64,000 bases of DNA from JAOAFZ01 sp964412815 (GCA_964412815.1 CAYPQF010000021.1:1-64000), one strand, 5' to 3'. Shown: positions 35,371 to 44,068, counted from the stretch's first letter. Program-made: numbers and translations. Notes: generated by a model from the letters alone, not told the origin.

Positions 35371-36771
35371 TCAGGAATGATGTTCTTCTACAAACGTAAT
35401 CGCGTGACCTTTCTGGTTTGCACGACCCGTCCGACCAATACGATGTACGTAATCTTCGTAGGTGTTCGGCATATCGTAGTTGATAACATGAGTAATATCA
35501 GATACGTCAATACCGCGTGATGCGACATCGGTTGCGACCAGGACACTCAGCTGATTCGCTTTAAACTTGTTCAGCATGTTCTGACGGAACCGCTGTGGTT
35601 TATCTCCGTGTAAGCTGCCAGTCTTGAATCCACGTTCGTACAGATCCCGTGAGAGACGATCAACCGCACGCTTCGTGGCTCCGAAGATAATTACTTTCTT
35701 AAACTCATCTTTTTTCAGCAGTTGTTCAAGATGACGCATCTTTTCTGCGTGTCCGACGGCATGAATAACTTCCTGCTCAATGTGATCAGGGGTTTCACGT
35801 ACTTTTACGGAGACAGTAACATGGTTATTCAGGAACCGGGGAATAAGTCGTTCAATTTCTGATGTAATGGTTGCTGAGAAAAACAGTGTTTGCCGTTCTT
35901 TCGGCATCAGACCCATGAGATGAGAGATATCAGTGATAAATCCCATATCAAGCATGCGATCCATTTCGTCCAGAACCACTGACTGAAACTCTCCCAGCTT
36001 CAATTCGTTACGCTGGACCAGATCTTTGAGACGACCCGGTGTACCGATCACAAACTGTGGCCGGCGACGCAGGTTCTGAATCTGACGGTACATATTCGCT
36101 CCGCCGATCACTATGGCCGTATAGATACGGAGTCCGGTACTAAATGAACGGACTTCGTCATTAATCTGTTCTGCCAGTTCCCGAGTTGGTGCCATAATCA
36201 GTACGCGCTGTTTTGGATTCTCCATCAGTTTATTGATGAGCGGAATCGCAAATGCGGCTGTTTTTCCGGTACCGGTGTTGGCTATACCAAGAACGTCACG
36301 TCCCTGCAATGCGTGGGGAATAGACTGATCCTGAATCGGAGTTGGCGTAACATAGCCTTTCTGAATGATGTTACGTTTCAGATCCTCATGAATCTTAAAG
36401 TCAGCAAAGGTATGTGTTGGCTGGTATGGTGCCTGCTGCAACATCTCTTTTGCCTTGTTAATTAACATCTTTGGATCGATGTAGTTTCCGCGACGTTTCT
36501 GGCGGTTTCCACCACCAAATCCGCGATTTGCACTTCTGCCAAAGCGGGAGACCGGCCGTCCATCGGGACGACGTTGTAGAGGACGACTTGACGGATTGCG
36601 ACGGAACGGGCGACGTTGTTCGCCGTTCTGAGCACGATGACGTGGTTGTCCAAATGTATGTTGTCGTTGTGGAGCTGCTCCCTGGGGACGTCCATAACGA
36701 GGTTGTGAAGGCTGAGTAGTACCAATAAGAGTATTGATAAAATCCTCATCCTGATGAGAATGATAAGACAT
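35371..36771 (-). CDS. DEAD-box RNA helicase
   Basis: ATP-dependent RNA helicase of 466 residues. Seen: a basic, Gly/Arg/Gln-rich N-terminus (about 15-90, several RR and RGG-like patches) for RNA binding, Q-motif region, motif I TGTGKTA, Ia PTRELA, motif II DEMD (a variant of DEAD), SAT, and HRIGRTGR near the C-terminus. In other bacteria such helicases act in ribosome assembly and cold response. TATACA (minus strand, 36778-36783) is exactly six bases before the ATG. The C-terminus stops soon after the core. Confidence 0.94.
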   Translation of the reverse strand: MSYHSHQDEDFINTLIGTTQPSQPRYGRPQGAAPQRQHTFGQPRHRAQNGEQRRPFRRNPSSRPLQRRPDGRPVSRFGRSANRGFGGGNRQKRRGNYIDPKMLINKAKEMLQQAPYQPTHTFADFKIHEDLKRNIIQKGYVTPTPIQDQSIPHALQGRDVLGIANTGTGKTAAFAIPLINKLMENPKQRVLIMAPTRELAEQINDEVRSFSTGLRIYTAIVIGGANMYRQIQNLRRRPQFVIGTPGRLKDLVQRNELKLGEFQSVVLDEMDRMLDMGFITDISHLMGLMPKERQTLFFSATITSEIERLIPRFLNNHVTVSVKVRETPDHIEQEVIHAVGHAEKMRHLEQLLKKDEFKKVIIFGATKRAVDRLSRDLYERGFKTGSLHGDKPQRFRQNMLNKFKANQLSVLVATDVASRGIDVSDITHVINYDMPNTYEDYVHRIGRTGRANQKGHAITFVEEHHS

Positions 36772-36780
36772 AAAACATGT

Positions 36781-37144
36781 ATACGGTAACCCCGTATAGG
36801 TATATCGTAGATAAAAAAATATAAAAATAATGAAGATTCATGCGCAATCTACGGTAAGGCACACAGATCTTCTGTGATAGAGGTGTATGAGTATTATATC
36901 ACATATCTATCAAATAGATGCGCAACCACTGTGCTGCGCACAAAACACTGCTCAGAACTGATGTTCTGGGCACTGTTTTATACAAGAGGGCAATTCTACC
37001 GGTTTGTGTGCGGTCGAACGTTCTGTTCGAAACCGGCACAATTGCACTCTTGTATAATCATGATTTCTGCTTCAAATTACCTTTGCTTTCAGGTACAGAA
37101 ACGGTCGTATAGTAAAAAGAACAGTAAGAATGCTAATCTCTTAC
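36781..37144. repeat. Hairpin-rich non-coding stretch
   Basis: No convincing gene. Seven inverted repeats in 364 bp: ATACGG/CCGTAT (36781-36797), CACAGA/TCTGTG (36862-36876), ATCTAT/ATAGAT (36905-36919), TGCGCA twice (36919-36940), CAGAAC/GTTCTG (36953-36968), a long one (36978-37057, separate entry) and GTAAGA/TCTTAC (37124-37144). Open frames here (for example 36874-37317) cross all the hairpins and look non-coding. Confidence 0.6.
36978..37057. repeat. 80-bp imperfect palindrome
   Basis: 18-base arms (36978-36995 and 37040-37057, one mismatch), an inner CCGGTTT/AAACCGG (36999-37005 and 37030-37036) and an apical TCGAAC-GTTCT-GTTCGA (37014-37030). The right end contains TATAAT (37053-37058). 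It could be a structured RNA, a DNA cruciform or a small mobile-element relic. Confidence 0.65.
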
Positions 37145-37227
37145 ATACCATTATTATATCACACTATAGGATGAATTTCAAGCGATATTGTATTGTTCTG
37201 ACAAGCACGAGAGTATCGTTTACCGGG

Positions 37228-37256
37228 TTGACATATGCCGTAAATTCCAGTAGTAT
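37228..37256 (+). promoter_or_regulatory. Promoter of the threonine operon leader
   Basis: Perfect -35 TTGACA (37228-37233), a 17-base spacer and TAGTAT (37251-37256). Transcription should start near 37263, at or just before the ATG of the leader peptide. Confidence 0.8.
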
Positions 37257-37263
37257 AGCAGTA

Positions 37264-37317
37264 ATGATACAGCCTCAGATTAACGCCATTATTGGCCTTA
37301 CTGCTACCTCCGCATAA
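37264..37317 (+). CDS. Leader peptide of the hom-thrC operon
   Basis: Seventeen codons, product MIQPQINAIIGLTATSA. Four Ile (ATA, ATT, ATT, ATT) and two Thr (ACT at 37300, ACC at 37306), with the Thr codons just before the first stem of the attenuator and the TAA in its loop. This parallels the enterobacterial thrL peptide, which senses Thr and Ile. The ATG sits almost at the predicted transcription start, so the peptide would be translated from a leaderless mRNA. Confidence 0.7.
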   Translation: MIQPQINAIIGLTATSA

Positions 37318-37374
37318 CGCGGCTGGCTTGTATTCATTTATAAGTAACGCCGCACAGAAGCGGCGCTTTTTTTT
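37310..37374 (+). promoter_or_regulatory. Transcription attenuator of the hom-thrC operon
   Basis: Three exclusive pairings: 1:2 CCGC (37310-37313) with GCGG (37319-37322); 2:3 GCGGC (37319-37323) with GCCGC (37349-37353); 3:4 terminator CGCCGC-ACAGAA-GCGGCG (37348-37365) followed by eight T's (37367-37374). The hom ATG comes two bases after the T run. A ribosome stalled on the Thr codons would hide segment 1 and favour 2:3, so transcription reads through. Confidence 0.75.
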
Positions 37375-37376
37375 GT

Positions 37377-38414
37377 ATGAATATATACTCAGTTATCCAT
37401 CTGGGACCGGGAAAGATGGGTACGGCATTTGCCCGTATCGTGTTTTCACACCGGCATTATTTAAAAGAACGCTACAACGTCGATTTACGTTATACTGGTG
37501 CTCTTAAGTCTAAAACAGGCATGTTTGAACAGCAGGGGCTGACCGAAGAAGCATTTACGGCGTTTGATACGTACGCCCGTTCATATGCCGTAGAACAGAT
37601 GCTGAGTGAAATAGAAGGGACCCCGATTCTGGTAGACACAACATCTTCTGATGAGACCGTTCCGGCAATCCTCACCGTATTACAACAGGGAGGATACGTA
37701 GTACTTTCCAACAAAAAACCCCTTACCGGTGATTACGCACTGTTTAATACACTGATACATGAGTATCCGGGTAAAGTGTACTACGAAACAACCGTGGGTG
37801 GTGCGTTACCGGTAATCAACACGCTCCAAACTCTTCTGGAGTCAGGTGACCGTATTCAAACGATAGAAGGGGTATTAAGCGGAACACTTAGCTTTATCTG
37901 TTCAGAGATTGACCGGGGCGCCCGGTACTCCGAAGCCATTGCCGGGGCACGAGCCCGGGGATATACCGAACCGGACCCGCGCGATGACCTCTCCGGTAAT
38001 GATGTTGCCCGTAAAGCGTTAATTCTTGCCCGGATGTTAGGACGGGAGATCGAGATGAAGGATATTCCCGTAATTCCGTTCTATGATGAATCGCTCCGCA
38101 GTGTCAACGTCGAACAGTTTATGGAGACACTTCCGAAACATGATGATCACTACACGATCAAGTTTAAGCGGGCAAAAGACCATAATCATACCTGGAGATA
38201 TGTCGCATCGGTTTCCCAGGATACTGTTTCAGTCTCACTCAAAGAAGTCCCGGTCACATCACCCCTCGGGCAACTAACAGGACCGGATAACAAAATTATC
38301 TTTACCTCAGAGAGATATCATTCCTCTCCGCTGGTAGTAAGCGGCCCGGGAGCAGGTGTGGGGGTTACTGCCGGAGGAGTATTTGGCGATATCCTGAGAA
38401 TTCTACGTCGATAA
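37377..38414 (+). CDS. hom: Homoserine dehydrogenase
   Basis: Reduces aspartate semialdehyde to homoserine, the branch-point step to threonine. Seen: an N-terminal nucleotide-binding loop HLGPGKMGTA (8-17), NKKPL, the family signature region ETTVGGALPVINTL, GVLSGTLSFI and GYTEPDPRDDLSGNDVARK. At 345 residues it is the short form: no aspartokinase fusion and no C-terminal ACT domain, so feedback by threonine binding is unlikely. Control is instead expected at the attenuator directly upstream. First gene of a tight operon (one base to the next gene). Confidence 0.95.
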   Translation: MNIYSVIHLGPGKMGTAFARIVFSHRHYLKERYNVDLRYTGALKSKTGMFEQQGLTEEAFTAFDTYARSYAVEQMLSEIEGTPILVDTTSSDETVPAILTVLQQGGYVVLSNKKPLTGDYALFNTLIHEYPGKVYYETTVGGALPVINTLQTLLESGDRIQTIEGVLSGTLSFICSEIDRGARYSEAIAGARARGYTEPDPRDDLSGNDVARKALILARMLGREIEMKDIPVIPFYDESLRSVNVEQFMETLPKHDDHYTIKFKRAKDHNHTWRYVASVSQDTVSVSLKEVPVTSPLGQLTGPDNKIIFTSERYHSSPLVVSGPGAGVGVTAGGVFGDILRILRR

Positions 38415-38415
38415 C

Positions 38416-39045
38416 ATGAAACTATCACTGATTGGCATGTCAAATGTCGGAAAAACCCTCTGGTCACACCGTCTGGAACAGCATGGATTCCAGCGGTACA
38501 CCTGTGATGATATGATTGAGGTGAAATTGGCAACCGAACTGCGTACTCAGGGGTTTTCGGGTATTGCCGATGTTGCTCGGTGGATGGGACATCCGTACCA
38601 TGAGCAGTATCCGTCGACCAGCGCTTTATATCTGTCCTACGAACGACAGTCACTAGAAGAAATTATCGCCATTCTCTCCGATCCGGTATATGCAGACCGT
38701 GATATTGTAGTAGATACGACCGGCAGTGTCATCTACACCGGCGAAGATATGCTTACCCAGTTACAGAACCTGACTACCGTGGTCTATCTGGAAACGCCGG
38801 AAGAAGTACAACAGGAGATGATGCAGAGCTTTTTTCAGAATCCCAAGCCCTTAATCTGGGGTGATAGCTTTGCAATAGAACAAGGAGAGTCTCCTGATGC
38901 TGCGTTAAAACGCTGTTACCCGCTTCTTCTCCATCAACGTACCAGATCCTATCAGGAGTATGCCGATGTAGTGCTGGAATACCGTACTATCCGCCACCCG
39001 GAGTTTACCATTCAACACTTTTTAGACGTTGTCTCAACTGTATGA
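38416..39045 (+). CDS. P-loop kinase, shikimate-kinase-like; candidate homoserine kinase
   Basis: 209 residues. Seen: Walker A GMSNVGKT (7-14), then CDDMIE, where shikimate kinases have the substrate Asp pair, a central VVDTTGSVIY strand, and a C-terminal RTRSYQEYADVVL helix like the shikimate/gluconate kinase lid-end region. Between hom and thrC, overlapping thrC by four bases, it sits exactly where homoserine kinase (thrB) is needed. No GHMP or APH-type kinase is nearby. Its being a non-orthologous homoserine kinase is an inference; a true shikimate kinase would be out of place here. Confidence 0.65.
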   Translation: MKLSLIGMSNVGKTLWSHRLEQHGFQRYTCDDMIEVKLATELRTQGFSGIADVARWMGHPYHEQYPSTSALYLSYERQSLEEIIAILSDPVYADRDIVVDTTGSVIYTGEDMLTQLQNLTTVVYLETPEEVQQEMMQSFFQNPKPLIWGDSFAIEQGESPDAALKRCYPLLLHQRTRSYQEYADVVLEYRTIRHPEFTIQHFLDVVSTV

Positions 39046-40361
39046 AACATCATTTTGTGCTTCGTTCATTACTGTCGCATCAAGAGTATCCCATTGATCA
39101 GGTCCGCTATCGCGCGGATAATGGAGAACTGCTGGAAGTAGTACACACCAACCCTCAGGCTCTCTCCCGGCAGGTGACCAAAGAATTGTTGCAGCAACGC
39201 CTGACCCGGATGACCGGACCGTTTGCAAGTGGTGTCTGGAGATACAAAGAGCTCCTGTTACCGATCGAGGAGAACCATATCGTATCAAAACCGGAAGGAA
39301 ACACCAATCTCTATCCCGTTGGTGCCGAATGCGGGACGGGCTACGCGGCGATAGGCAGGTACGCCGGTGTAGACAACCTATATCTGAAGCACGAAGGGGA
39401 AAACCCCACCGGAAGCTTCAAGGACCGGGGCATGACCGTCGGTATTAGTCAGGCAATGGCGATGGGGGCGTCTGCGGTCGCATGTGCTTCTACCGGGAAT
39501 ACCTCCGCCGCACTGTCTTCGTATGCATCTCAGGCAGGTGTAAAGAGCTTTGTATTTATCCCGGAAGGTAAAATTGCGTTTGGCAAGCTTTCACAGTCGC
39601 TGGCTTATGGAGCGACCACAATCCAGATTAAAGGCGATTTTGATATGGCTATGAAACTGGTAGAAGAGGTATGTACGGAGATGGATGTCTATCTGGTTAA
39701 CTCGATCAATCCTTTCCGCATTGAAGGTCAAAAGACAATTGCGTTTGAACTCTTACAGCAACTCGAATGGCACACTCCGGACTGGATTGTTCTGCCGGCA
39801 GGGAATCTCGGAAATACCTCCGCCATCGGCAAAGGACTGGAACAGCTCTATGAACTGGGCTTTATTCAGAAGTTGCCGCGAATTGCTTCTATTCAGGCTG
39901 CAGGAGCTAATCCCTTCTATACCAGTTTTAAACAGGGCTTTGAAAATTTTGCACCGGTACAAGCGGAGACACTGGCAACGGCCATTCGTATCGGTAATCC
40001 CGTCAGCTATCTGAAAGCAAAACATGCAATTGAGATAACAAACGGCGTAGTCGAACAGGTGAGTGATCAGGAATTACTTGACGCAAAAGCAGTGATAGAC
40101 CGTGCCGGGATCGGTTGTGAGCCAGCTTCGGCGACCACCGTTGCCGGTATTCAGAAATTGGTACAACAGGGGATAATCAAACCCACTGACACCGTTGCCG
40201 GTATCCTGACCGGACATATCCTAAAAGATCCCGAAACTACGGTCAACTACCATACGCGAGCACTCAACGGTTTTTCGACCCCTCACGCAAACCGGATTCT
40301 CGTGGTAGAACCAACGTTGAAAGCGGTAGAAAAACAGATTGCAAAGATACTGGCTGATTGA
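39042..40361 (+). CDS. thrC: Threonine synthase
   Basis: PLP enzyme converting O-phosphohomoserine to threonine. Seen: NPTGSFKDRG with the PLP Lys at residue 127, the ASTGNTSAALSSYA phosphate-loop segment, PAGNLGNTSAIGKG, and a late GCEPASATT. Length 439 fits. The N-terminal 70 residues contain a YPIDQVRYRAD segment typical of the domain before the fold. It overlaps the kinase gene by four bases, indicating translational coupling. Its substrate must be made by a homoserine kinase, most simply the preceding gene. Confidence 0.95.
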   Translation: MKHHFVLRSLLSHQEYPIDQVRYRADNGELLEVVHTNPQALSRQVTKELLQQRLTRMTGPFASGVWRYKELLLPIEENHIVSKPEGNTNLYPVGAECGTGYAAIGRYAGVDNLYLKHEGENPTGSFKDRGMTVGISQAMAMGASAVACASTGNTSAALSSYASQAGVKSFVFIPEGKIAFGKLSQSLAYGATTIQIKGDFDMAMKLVEEVCTEMDVYLVNSINPFRIEGQKTIAFELLQQLEWHTPDWIVLPAGNLGNTSAIGKGLEQLYELGFIQKLPRIASIQAAGANPFYTSFKQGFENFAPVQAETLATAIRIGNPVSYLKAKHAIEITNGVVEQVSDQELLDAKAVIDRAGIGCEPASATTVAGIQKLVQQGIIKPTDTVAGILTGHILKDPETTVNYHTRALNGFSTPHANRILVVEPTLKAVEKQIAKILAD

Positions 40362-40367
40362 GTATAA

Positions 40368-41834
40368 GTGAGTATGCCATTTGTTATTCTTGCGTCATGC
40401 CTGTTTTTTTATCTGCTGCTGCAGTTCGGGCAGAATAGTGTTCGTCTCTCCGACACCAATATCTACGCCGTCATGGCCTCACGCATACTGGATGGGGCAG
40501 TGTTGTACCGGGACATGTTCCTGACCAACCTGCCGCTGTTTCCCTATATTTCGAGTGTCTACCAGCTGTTGACGGGGGGTAATCTGGCACTGTTTTATGC
40601 AACGGCACTCATCGAAGCAGTGGGTATCGCGCTCTTAGTTTTTTTAAGTGCCAGAAAAACAGGCGCCGGGGACTGGCTATCTCTTCTGTCTGCCAGCGTG
40701 TTTCTGTTCTCCGTGACTATTCTGGCAACCTCAAATCACCAGACCGGAATCTTTTTTGCAGTTCTTAACCTGATGGCTGCCTACTATTGCCACATCTCAG
40801 GCCGTCCGGTACTCAAAGGCATCTTTCTCGGACTGGCATTTATGACCAAAGCATATACCTTGCCGATCGTAATCAGTCTCGTGCTGGCTGACCTCGCGGG
40901 CATCCCACTTCCTGACACATGGTCAAAGCGCACATGCCGCACACTGTGGCACAAGCTGAGGCCGGTAGTACTACACACCTGGCTGCCGTTTATTGCCGTC
41001 TGTTTTGCTGTTATGCTCCCGACGCTTTTTCTCGCCAGGGACGCATTTATCGCACAAACATTCGGGTACTCACTCAGTCGGCCGCCCGGAACACAAAAAA
41101 CCAACATTCTCTTATTTATGATGAGGTATGACTGGGTATTCTGTCTGTTGTGGGTCTATAGTATCATTCGACTCAACCGCTACCGGTTGATAGGGAGTAT
41201 GAGTATTCTCTTTTTACTCTTTTTTTTGATGTATCAGGATACCTATCTGTTTTATCTGAACATGATACTGCCGTTTCTTGCACTTCAGATTCCCCGGATT
41301 GTTCAGGATATCGCCCGCTGGGGAGGTCAGAACGAAGAACTGAAAAAATGGGGTGAAGGCGGAGTTATTCTGCTTGCTGTAGTCAGTATGGTCCTGGCTA
41401 TTCCCGCCTACTTACAGAACTTTTCACAGACTGGCATCCTCAAAGATACCCAAAGGCTGGTAACGGTACTCAAGAATGAACAACCGACCGCTCTCTATGG
41501 ATCAGCTGATAGTGCACCCGCATTGTCTTACCTTTCAGGGATTCCGTTACTGAATGGGGTACTCGATACCAACGCAAATCTCTATGTACGAGGCATCTAT
41601 TCGGCCACCGAGATGACTACACGGGCCCTTGAAGAAAAAACATTATTAATTAGTCAGGGAATCAGCCTGCCACTCTTTGGCATAGAGGAAGCAATAACCA
41701 GTGATATCTTTGATGTTGAACTGGTTAAGAAGCACTGCACGGTAATCTATGAGCACCAGGTCCAGGCAGAAGGAGGAGTAAACAGAATCTATATCTGGCG
41801 CTGTTACGGGAACAATAACGAAACAGAGAGATAG
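40368..41834 (+). CDS. GT-C-type membrane glycosyltransferase-like protein
   Basis: 488 residues with about ten transmembrane helices. Seen: a first external loop with an acidic residue (RLSDTNIYAV, then RDMFLTNLPLFPY) as in PMT/ArnT-type enzymes that use polyprenyl-linked sugars, and a C-terminal soluble part (about 350-488). Its acceptor is unknown, probably a surface glycan or protein. It starts six bases after thrC and is likely read through from the threonine operon, though it has no evident pathway link. Confidence 0.75.
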   Translation: MSMPFVILASCLFFYLLLQFGQNSVRLSDTNIYAVMASRILDGAVLYRDMFLTNLPLFPYISSVYQLLTGGNLALFYATALIEAVGIALLVFLSARKTGAGDWLSLLSASVFLFSVTILATSNHQTGIFFAVLNLMAAYYCHISGRPVLKGIFLGLAFMTKAYTLPIVISLVLADLAGIPLPDTWSKRTCRTLWHKLRPVVLHTWLPFIAVCFAVMLPTLFLARDAFIAQTFGYSLSRPPGTQKTNILLFMMRYDWVFCLLWVYSIIRLNRYRLIGSMSILFLLFFLMYQDTYLFYLNMILPFLALQIPRIVQDIARWGGQNEELKKWGEGGVILLAVVSMVLAIPAYLQNFSQTGILKDTQRLVTVLKNEQPTALYGSADSAPALSYLSGIPLLNGVLDTNANLYVRGIYSATEMTTRALEEKTLLISQGISLPLFGIEEAITSDIFDVELVKKHCTVIYEHQVQAEGGVNRIYIWRCYGNNNETER

Positions 41835-41849
41835 GTGTTGGTTCGGCGT

Positions 41850-41881
41850 GTTGCCGGGTGGGGATAAACCCACCCGGCAAC
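41850..41881. terminator. Strong GC-rich terminator hairpin
   Basis: A 13-bp perfect stem starting GTTGCCGGGTGGG (41850-41862), six-base loop (41863-41868), mirrored at 41869-41881. It lies between the convergent glycosyltransferase and the GC-rich gene at 41906-42763 and could serve both, although T runs are weak. Confidence 0.7.
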
Positions 41882-41905
41882 CACAACCGTCTCGGAGGAA
41901 CACGA

Positions 41906-42763
41906 TCAGGGGTTCTGTCCGCCCGGGGCGCCCTCGGCGCGGGGGTCGGGGCGCAGGTAGCAGTCGCCGTCCGGGATGATAACGTTCACCGTGGGGCTGT
42001 TGGACTGCCCCTGGTAAAACGTGCCCAGGATGCCGCGCACGATATCCTCGAGGTCCGCGCGGCCCGCCTGGAGCACGGTGCGGCCCTTGCTGTCGGTCAG
42101 GAAGAAGCCGGTCTGCGGGTCGCGGTCGCTGCAGGCCAGCTCGCGCACGCGCTGGTCAACCTGCTGCGAGAGGAAGTTGAGCACCGCGGTATCGTCGACG
42201 AAGCTCGCCAGCAGGCTCTTGTCGGTCTGGCTGTAGCGCACGTTGTACGCGCGCGCCGAGTAGATGGCGACGGGCTTGAGGAACCGCACGGTGAGCACGC
42301 GGTTCTGCTGGTCGACCTCGAATTCCACGAGGTACTTTTTGCTGGACTCGTCGTAGATCTGAAGCCCGGGCACGATGTGCGCGTCGCTCGTGGCCCCCTT
42401 GACCACCTGGCCCAGCTGAATCCGCTGTCCACCCGTGTACCACGCCGCGGGGATCTCCTGTATCATCACGGCGGCGGTTGGGACGTTCGCGATATAGACG
42501 CCATCCGTCACGATCCACGTGTCCTTCGAGAAGAGCGTGGCCGACGGGAGGATGAACGGATCGAGCGGCCGCACGGGCACGCCCGAGGCGACGACCTGCG
42601 TGGCCTGCGCGCCCTGCGAGACCAGGCCATCGCCACCGCTCGTGAACGGGCCGCGCCCACTGGACTGCGGCTGCACAGGGTTGAAATAGATATACGCACC
42701 CCCGAGCAGCAGCATGAGGATCAGGATCGGCCCCCAGGGGGGGCCACTTCGCTGCGGATACAT
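41906..42763 (-). CDS. Unknown exported/anchored protein, GC-rich gene
   Basis: 285 residues. Seen: one N-terminal transmembrane helix (about 9-25) after a Pro/Arg-rich start, a Gly/Ser linker, then a mainly beta domain (ESSKKYLVEFEVDQQNRVLTV) and an acidic, Pro/Gly-rich tail with two Cys. No family recognised. The start is the second ATG of the frame because GGAGG (42769-42773) lies five bases before it; the first ATG overlaps that site. Very G/C-ending codons compared with thrC or trpS. A plus-strand open frame over the same bases is a shadow. Confidence 0.72.
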   Translation of the reverse strand: MYPQRSGPPWGPILILMLLLGGAYIYFNPVQPQSSGRGPFTSGGDGLVSQGAQATQVVASGVPVRPLDPFILPSATLFSKDTWIVTDGVYIANVPTAAVMIQEIPAAWYTGGQRIQLGQVVKGATSDAHIVPGLQIYDESSKKYLVEFEVDQQNRVLTVRFLKPVAIYSARAYNVRYSQTDKSLLASFVDDTAVLNFLSQQVDQRVRELACSDRDPQTGFFLTDSKGRTVLQAGRADLEDIVRGILGTFYQGQSNSPTVNVIIPDGDCYLRPDPRAEGAPGGQNP

Positions 42764-42777
42764 ACGTTCCTCCATTA

Positions 42778-42826
42778 GACGGATTTACAACGGCAGGACA
42801 GTCTCCGTGCCGTCTTTCAATCCGTC
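42778..42826 (-). promoter_or_regulatory. Nested hairpin in the 5' leader of the 41906-42763 gene
   Basis: GACGGATT (42778-42785) pairs with AATCCGTC (42819-42826) and encloses ACGGCA/TGCCGT (42790-42795 and 42808-42813). It lies directly before the ribosome site, so it could affect translation. The remaining gap to 42958 holds GC-rich hairpins (for example CCTGGC-TTC-GCCAGG near 42929-42943) that may end the upstream minus-strand gene. Confidence 0.5.
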
Positions 42827-42958
42827 TATCTGTAAATGTGCCAAATAATAATAGATTAGTTTCTTTCCAGACCGGGAGAGACAAGCTCCCCCGGCCAGAG
42901 CACCAATGGTGCGGCAAGTGCGCAAGGCCCTGGCTTCGCCAGGCAGGTGATGCCCCTG

Positions 42959-43966
42959 TCAGGGCGTGGTCGCCGTCGGCACAGCAGGAGGTTGACTCCC
43001 TCCATCCCGGGCCTTTTGAGCCTCCCTGCCGGCCAGGTAGCCGGCCAGGTCCACGTCCCAGACCAGGGTAGCGTTTTTGCCCGCGTTGTTCAGCTTCTCC
43101 ACGTTGGTGCAGAGCGTGACTTCGACAGGCTGGCCATCCTTATTCGGCAGCTGAACCTGCGCGCACTCGGCCGTCGTGCCCATCAGATCGGGCTCGCCCG
43201 CGACGATCACCCCGGCGGGGTAGTTCACGGCGATCACGCCATTGCTGACGATCACACCGTCGAGGCAGTTGCGAAAGACAAAGCTCTCGGTGGCGGTAAG
43301 ACCCGTGACGTCCAGGAACACGAACTCCGGTTCGGTCGCCCAGCGGGCCGCGTCCTCGGTCGGGTCGCCCGTGCTGCGGACGCAGAACGGCACCCGGTTG
43401 AGGCCGACGAAGTCGATCACCGGCCCGGTCATGCTGAGTGTGCTCCGGAGGACATCGCGCATCCAAATGCTCTGGTGAGCAAAAAAATACGCGCCGCCCC
43501 AGATCACGAGAAGCACGACGACGATAGACATACCGACACCAGCCGGGCGCGAGAACATCATGCTCATCATGTCCCAGAGCATGAACTCGGCGTCTGTCGG
43601 ACCCTGGATCTTCTCCGAAACCGGGTTGACATACGCCTGCATGATGTGCGGGTTCGAGCGGGCATTGGGATAGGTCATAACGATGTCCCGGATGCGGGCT
43701 TGCTCCATGGTCCACAACGCCCCGATCGGCCGGTCGCCCAGATCATCGATCAGGTCATTGATGATGTAGTTGCCGACCTGGATCCCCCTCGTGTTCACGA
43801 AGCTGATGTGCACCCAGGCGATCGCCTCGGACTCATCGTCCAGCCGATGTCCCCGGATGAGGACATAGAACGGGATGAACTGTGGCTTGGGTACCTCGAC
43901 CTCGGGGTTCATTACGATCGGCCAGTCATCCTCACCCAGTTCGTCGGGGGTAAACTCTCGTGCCAT
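42959..43966 (-). CDS. Unknown membrane-anchored protein, GC-rich gene
   Basis: 335 residues. Seen: an N-terminal cytosolic-looking domain of about 155 residues (acidic start MAREFTPDELGEDDW), one central transmembrane helix (about 158-180, SIVVVLLVIWGGAYFF), then an external domain with several Cys (near 216, 253, 290 and 305) and a Pro/Thr tail. No family recognised. A start at 43966 is fixed by AAGGAGG (43974-43980), seven bases upstream; the open frame itself extends further. A protein with domains on both sides of the membrane could transmit signals, but this is speculation. Confidence 0.72.
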   Translation of the reverse strand: MAREFTPDELGEDDWPIVMNPEVEVPKPQFIPFYVLIRGHRLDDESEAIAWVHISFVNTRGIQVGNYIINDLIDDLGDRPIGALWTMEQARIRDIVMTYPNARSNPHIMQAYVNPVSEKIQGPTDAEFMLWDMMSMMFSRPAGVGMSIVVVLLVIWGGAYFFAHQSIWMRDVLRSTLSMTGPVIDFVGLNRVPFCVRSTGDPTEDAARWATEPEFVFLDVTGLTATESFVFRNCLDGVIVSNGVIAVNYPAGVIVAGEPDLMGTTAECAQVQLPNKDGQPVEVTLCTNVEKLNNAGKNATLVWDVDLAGYLAGREAQKARDGGSQPPAVPTATTP

Positions 43967-44048
43967 CTGCGCGCCTCCTTGTATATCACTTGCTTTATTT
44001 ACGTGTACCGTGTCTTGCGACACATTGCTCAGTCTCAATGCGGGGAAC

Positions 44049-44068
44049 TGTTTACCTATAAGTAAACA
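44049..44068. promoter_or_regulatory. Operator-like inverted repeat before the 42959-43966 gene
   Basis: TGTTTAC-CTATAA-GTAAACA, perfect seven-base arms, about 83 bases upstream of the start. The core ACCTATA recurs at 44923-44929 before the next GC-rich gene (GTAA-N8-TTAC, 44920-44935), suggesting shared control. Confidence 0.45.

Noticed and set aside
36978..37057. Integron attC site
   Set aside because: Arm lengths are similar, but the core-site bases and asymmetric spacer expected of attC were not found, and no integrase is in the window.
36874..37317. 147-codon open frame over the hairpin array
   Set aside because: It crosses seven inverted repeats and a promoter, and its product has no domain-like pattern. 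Only its last 17 codons, the leader peptide, are kept.
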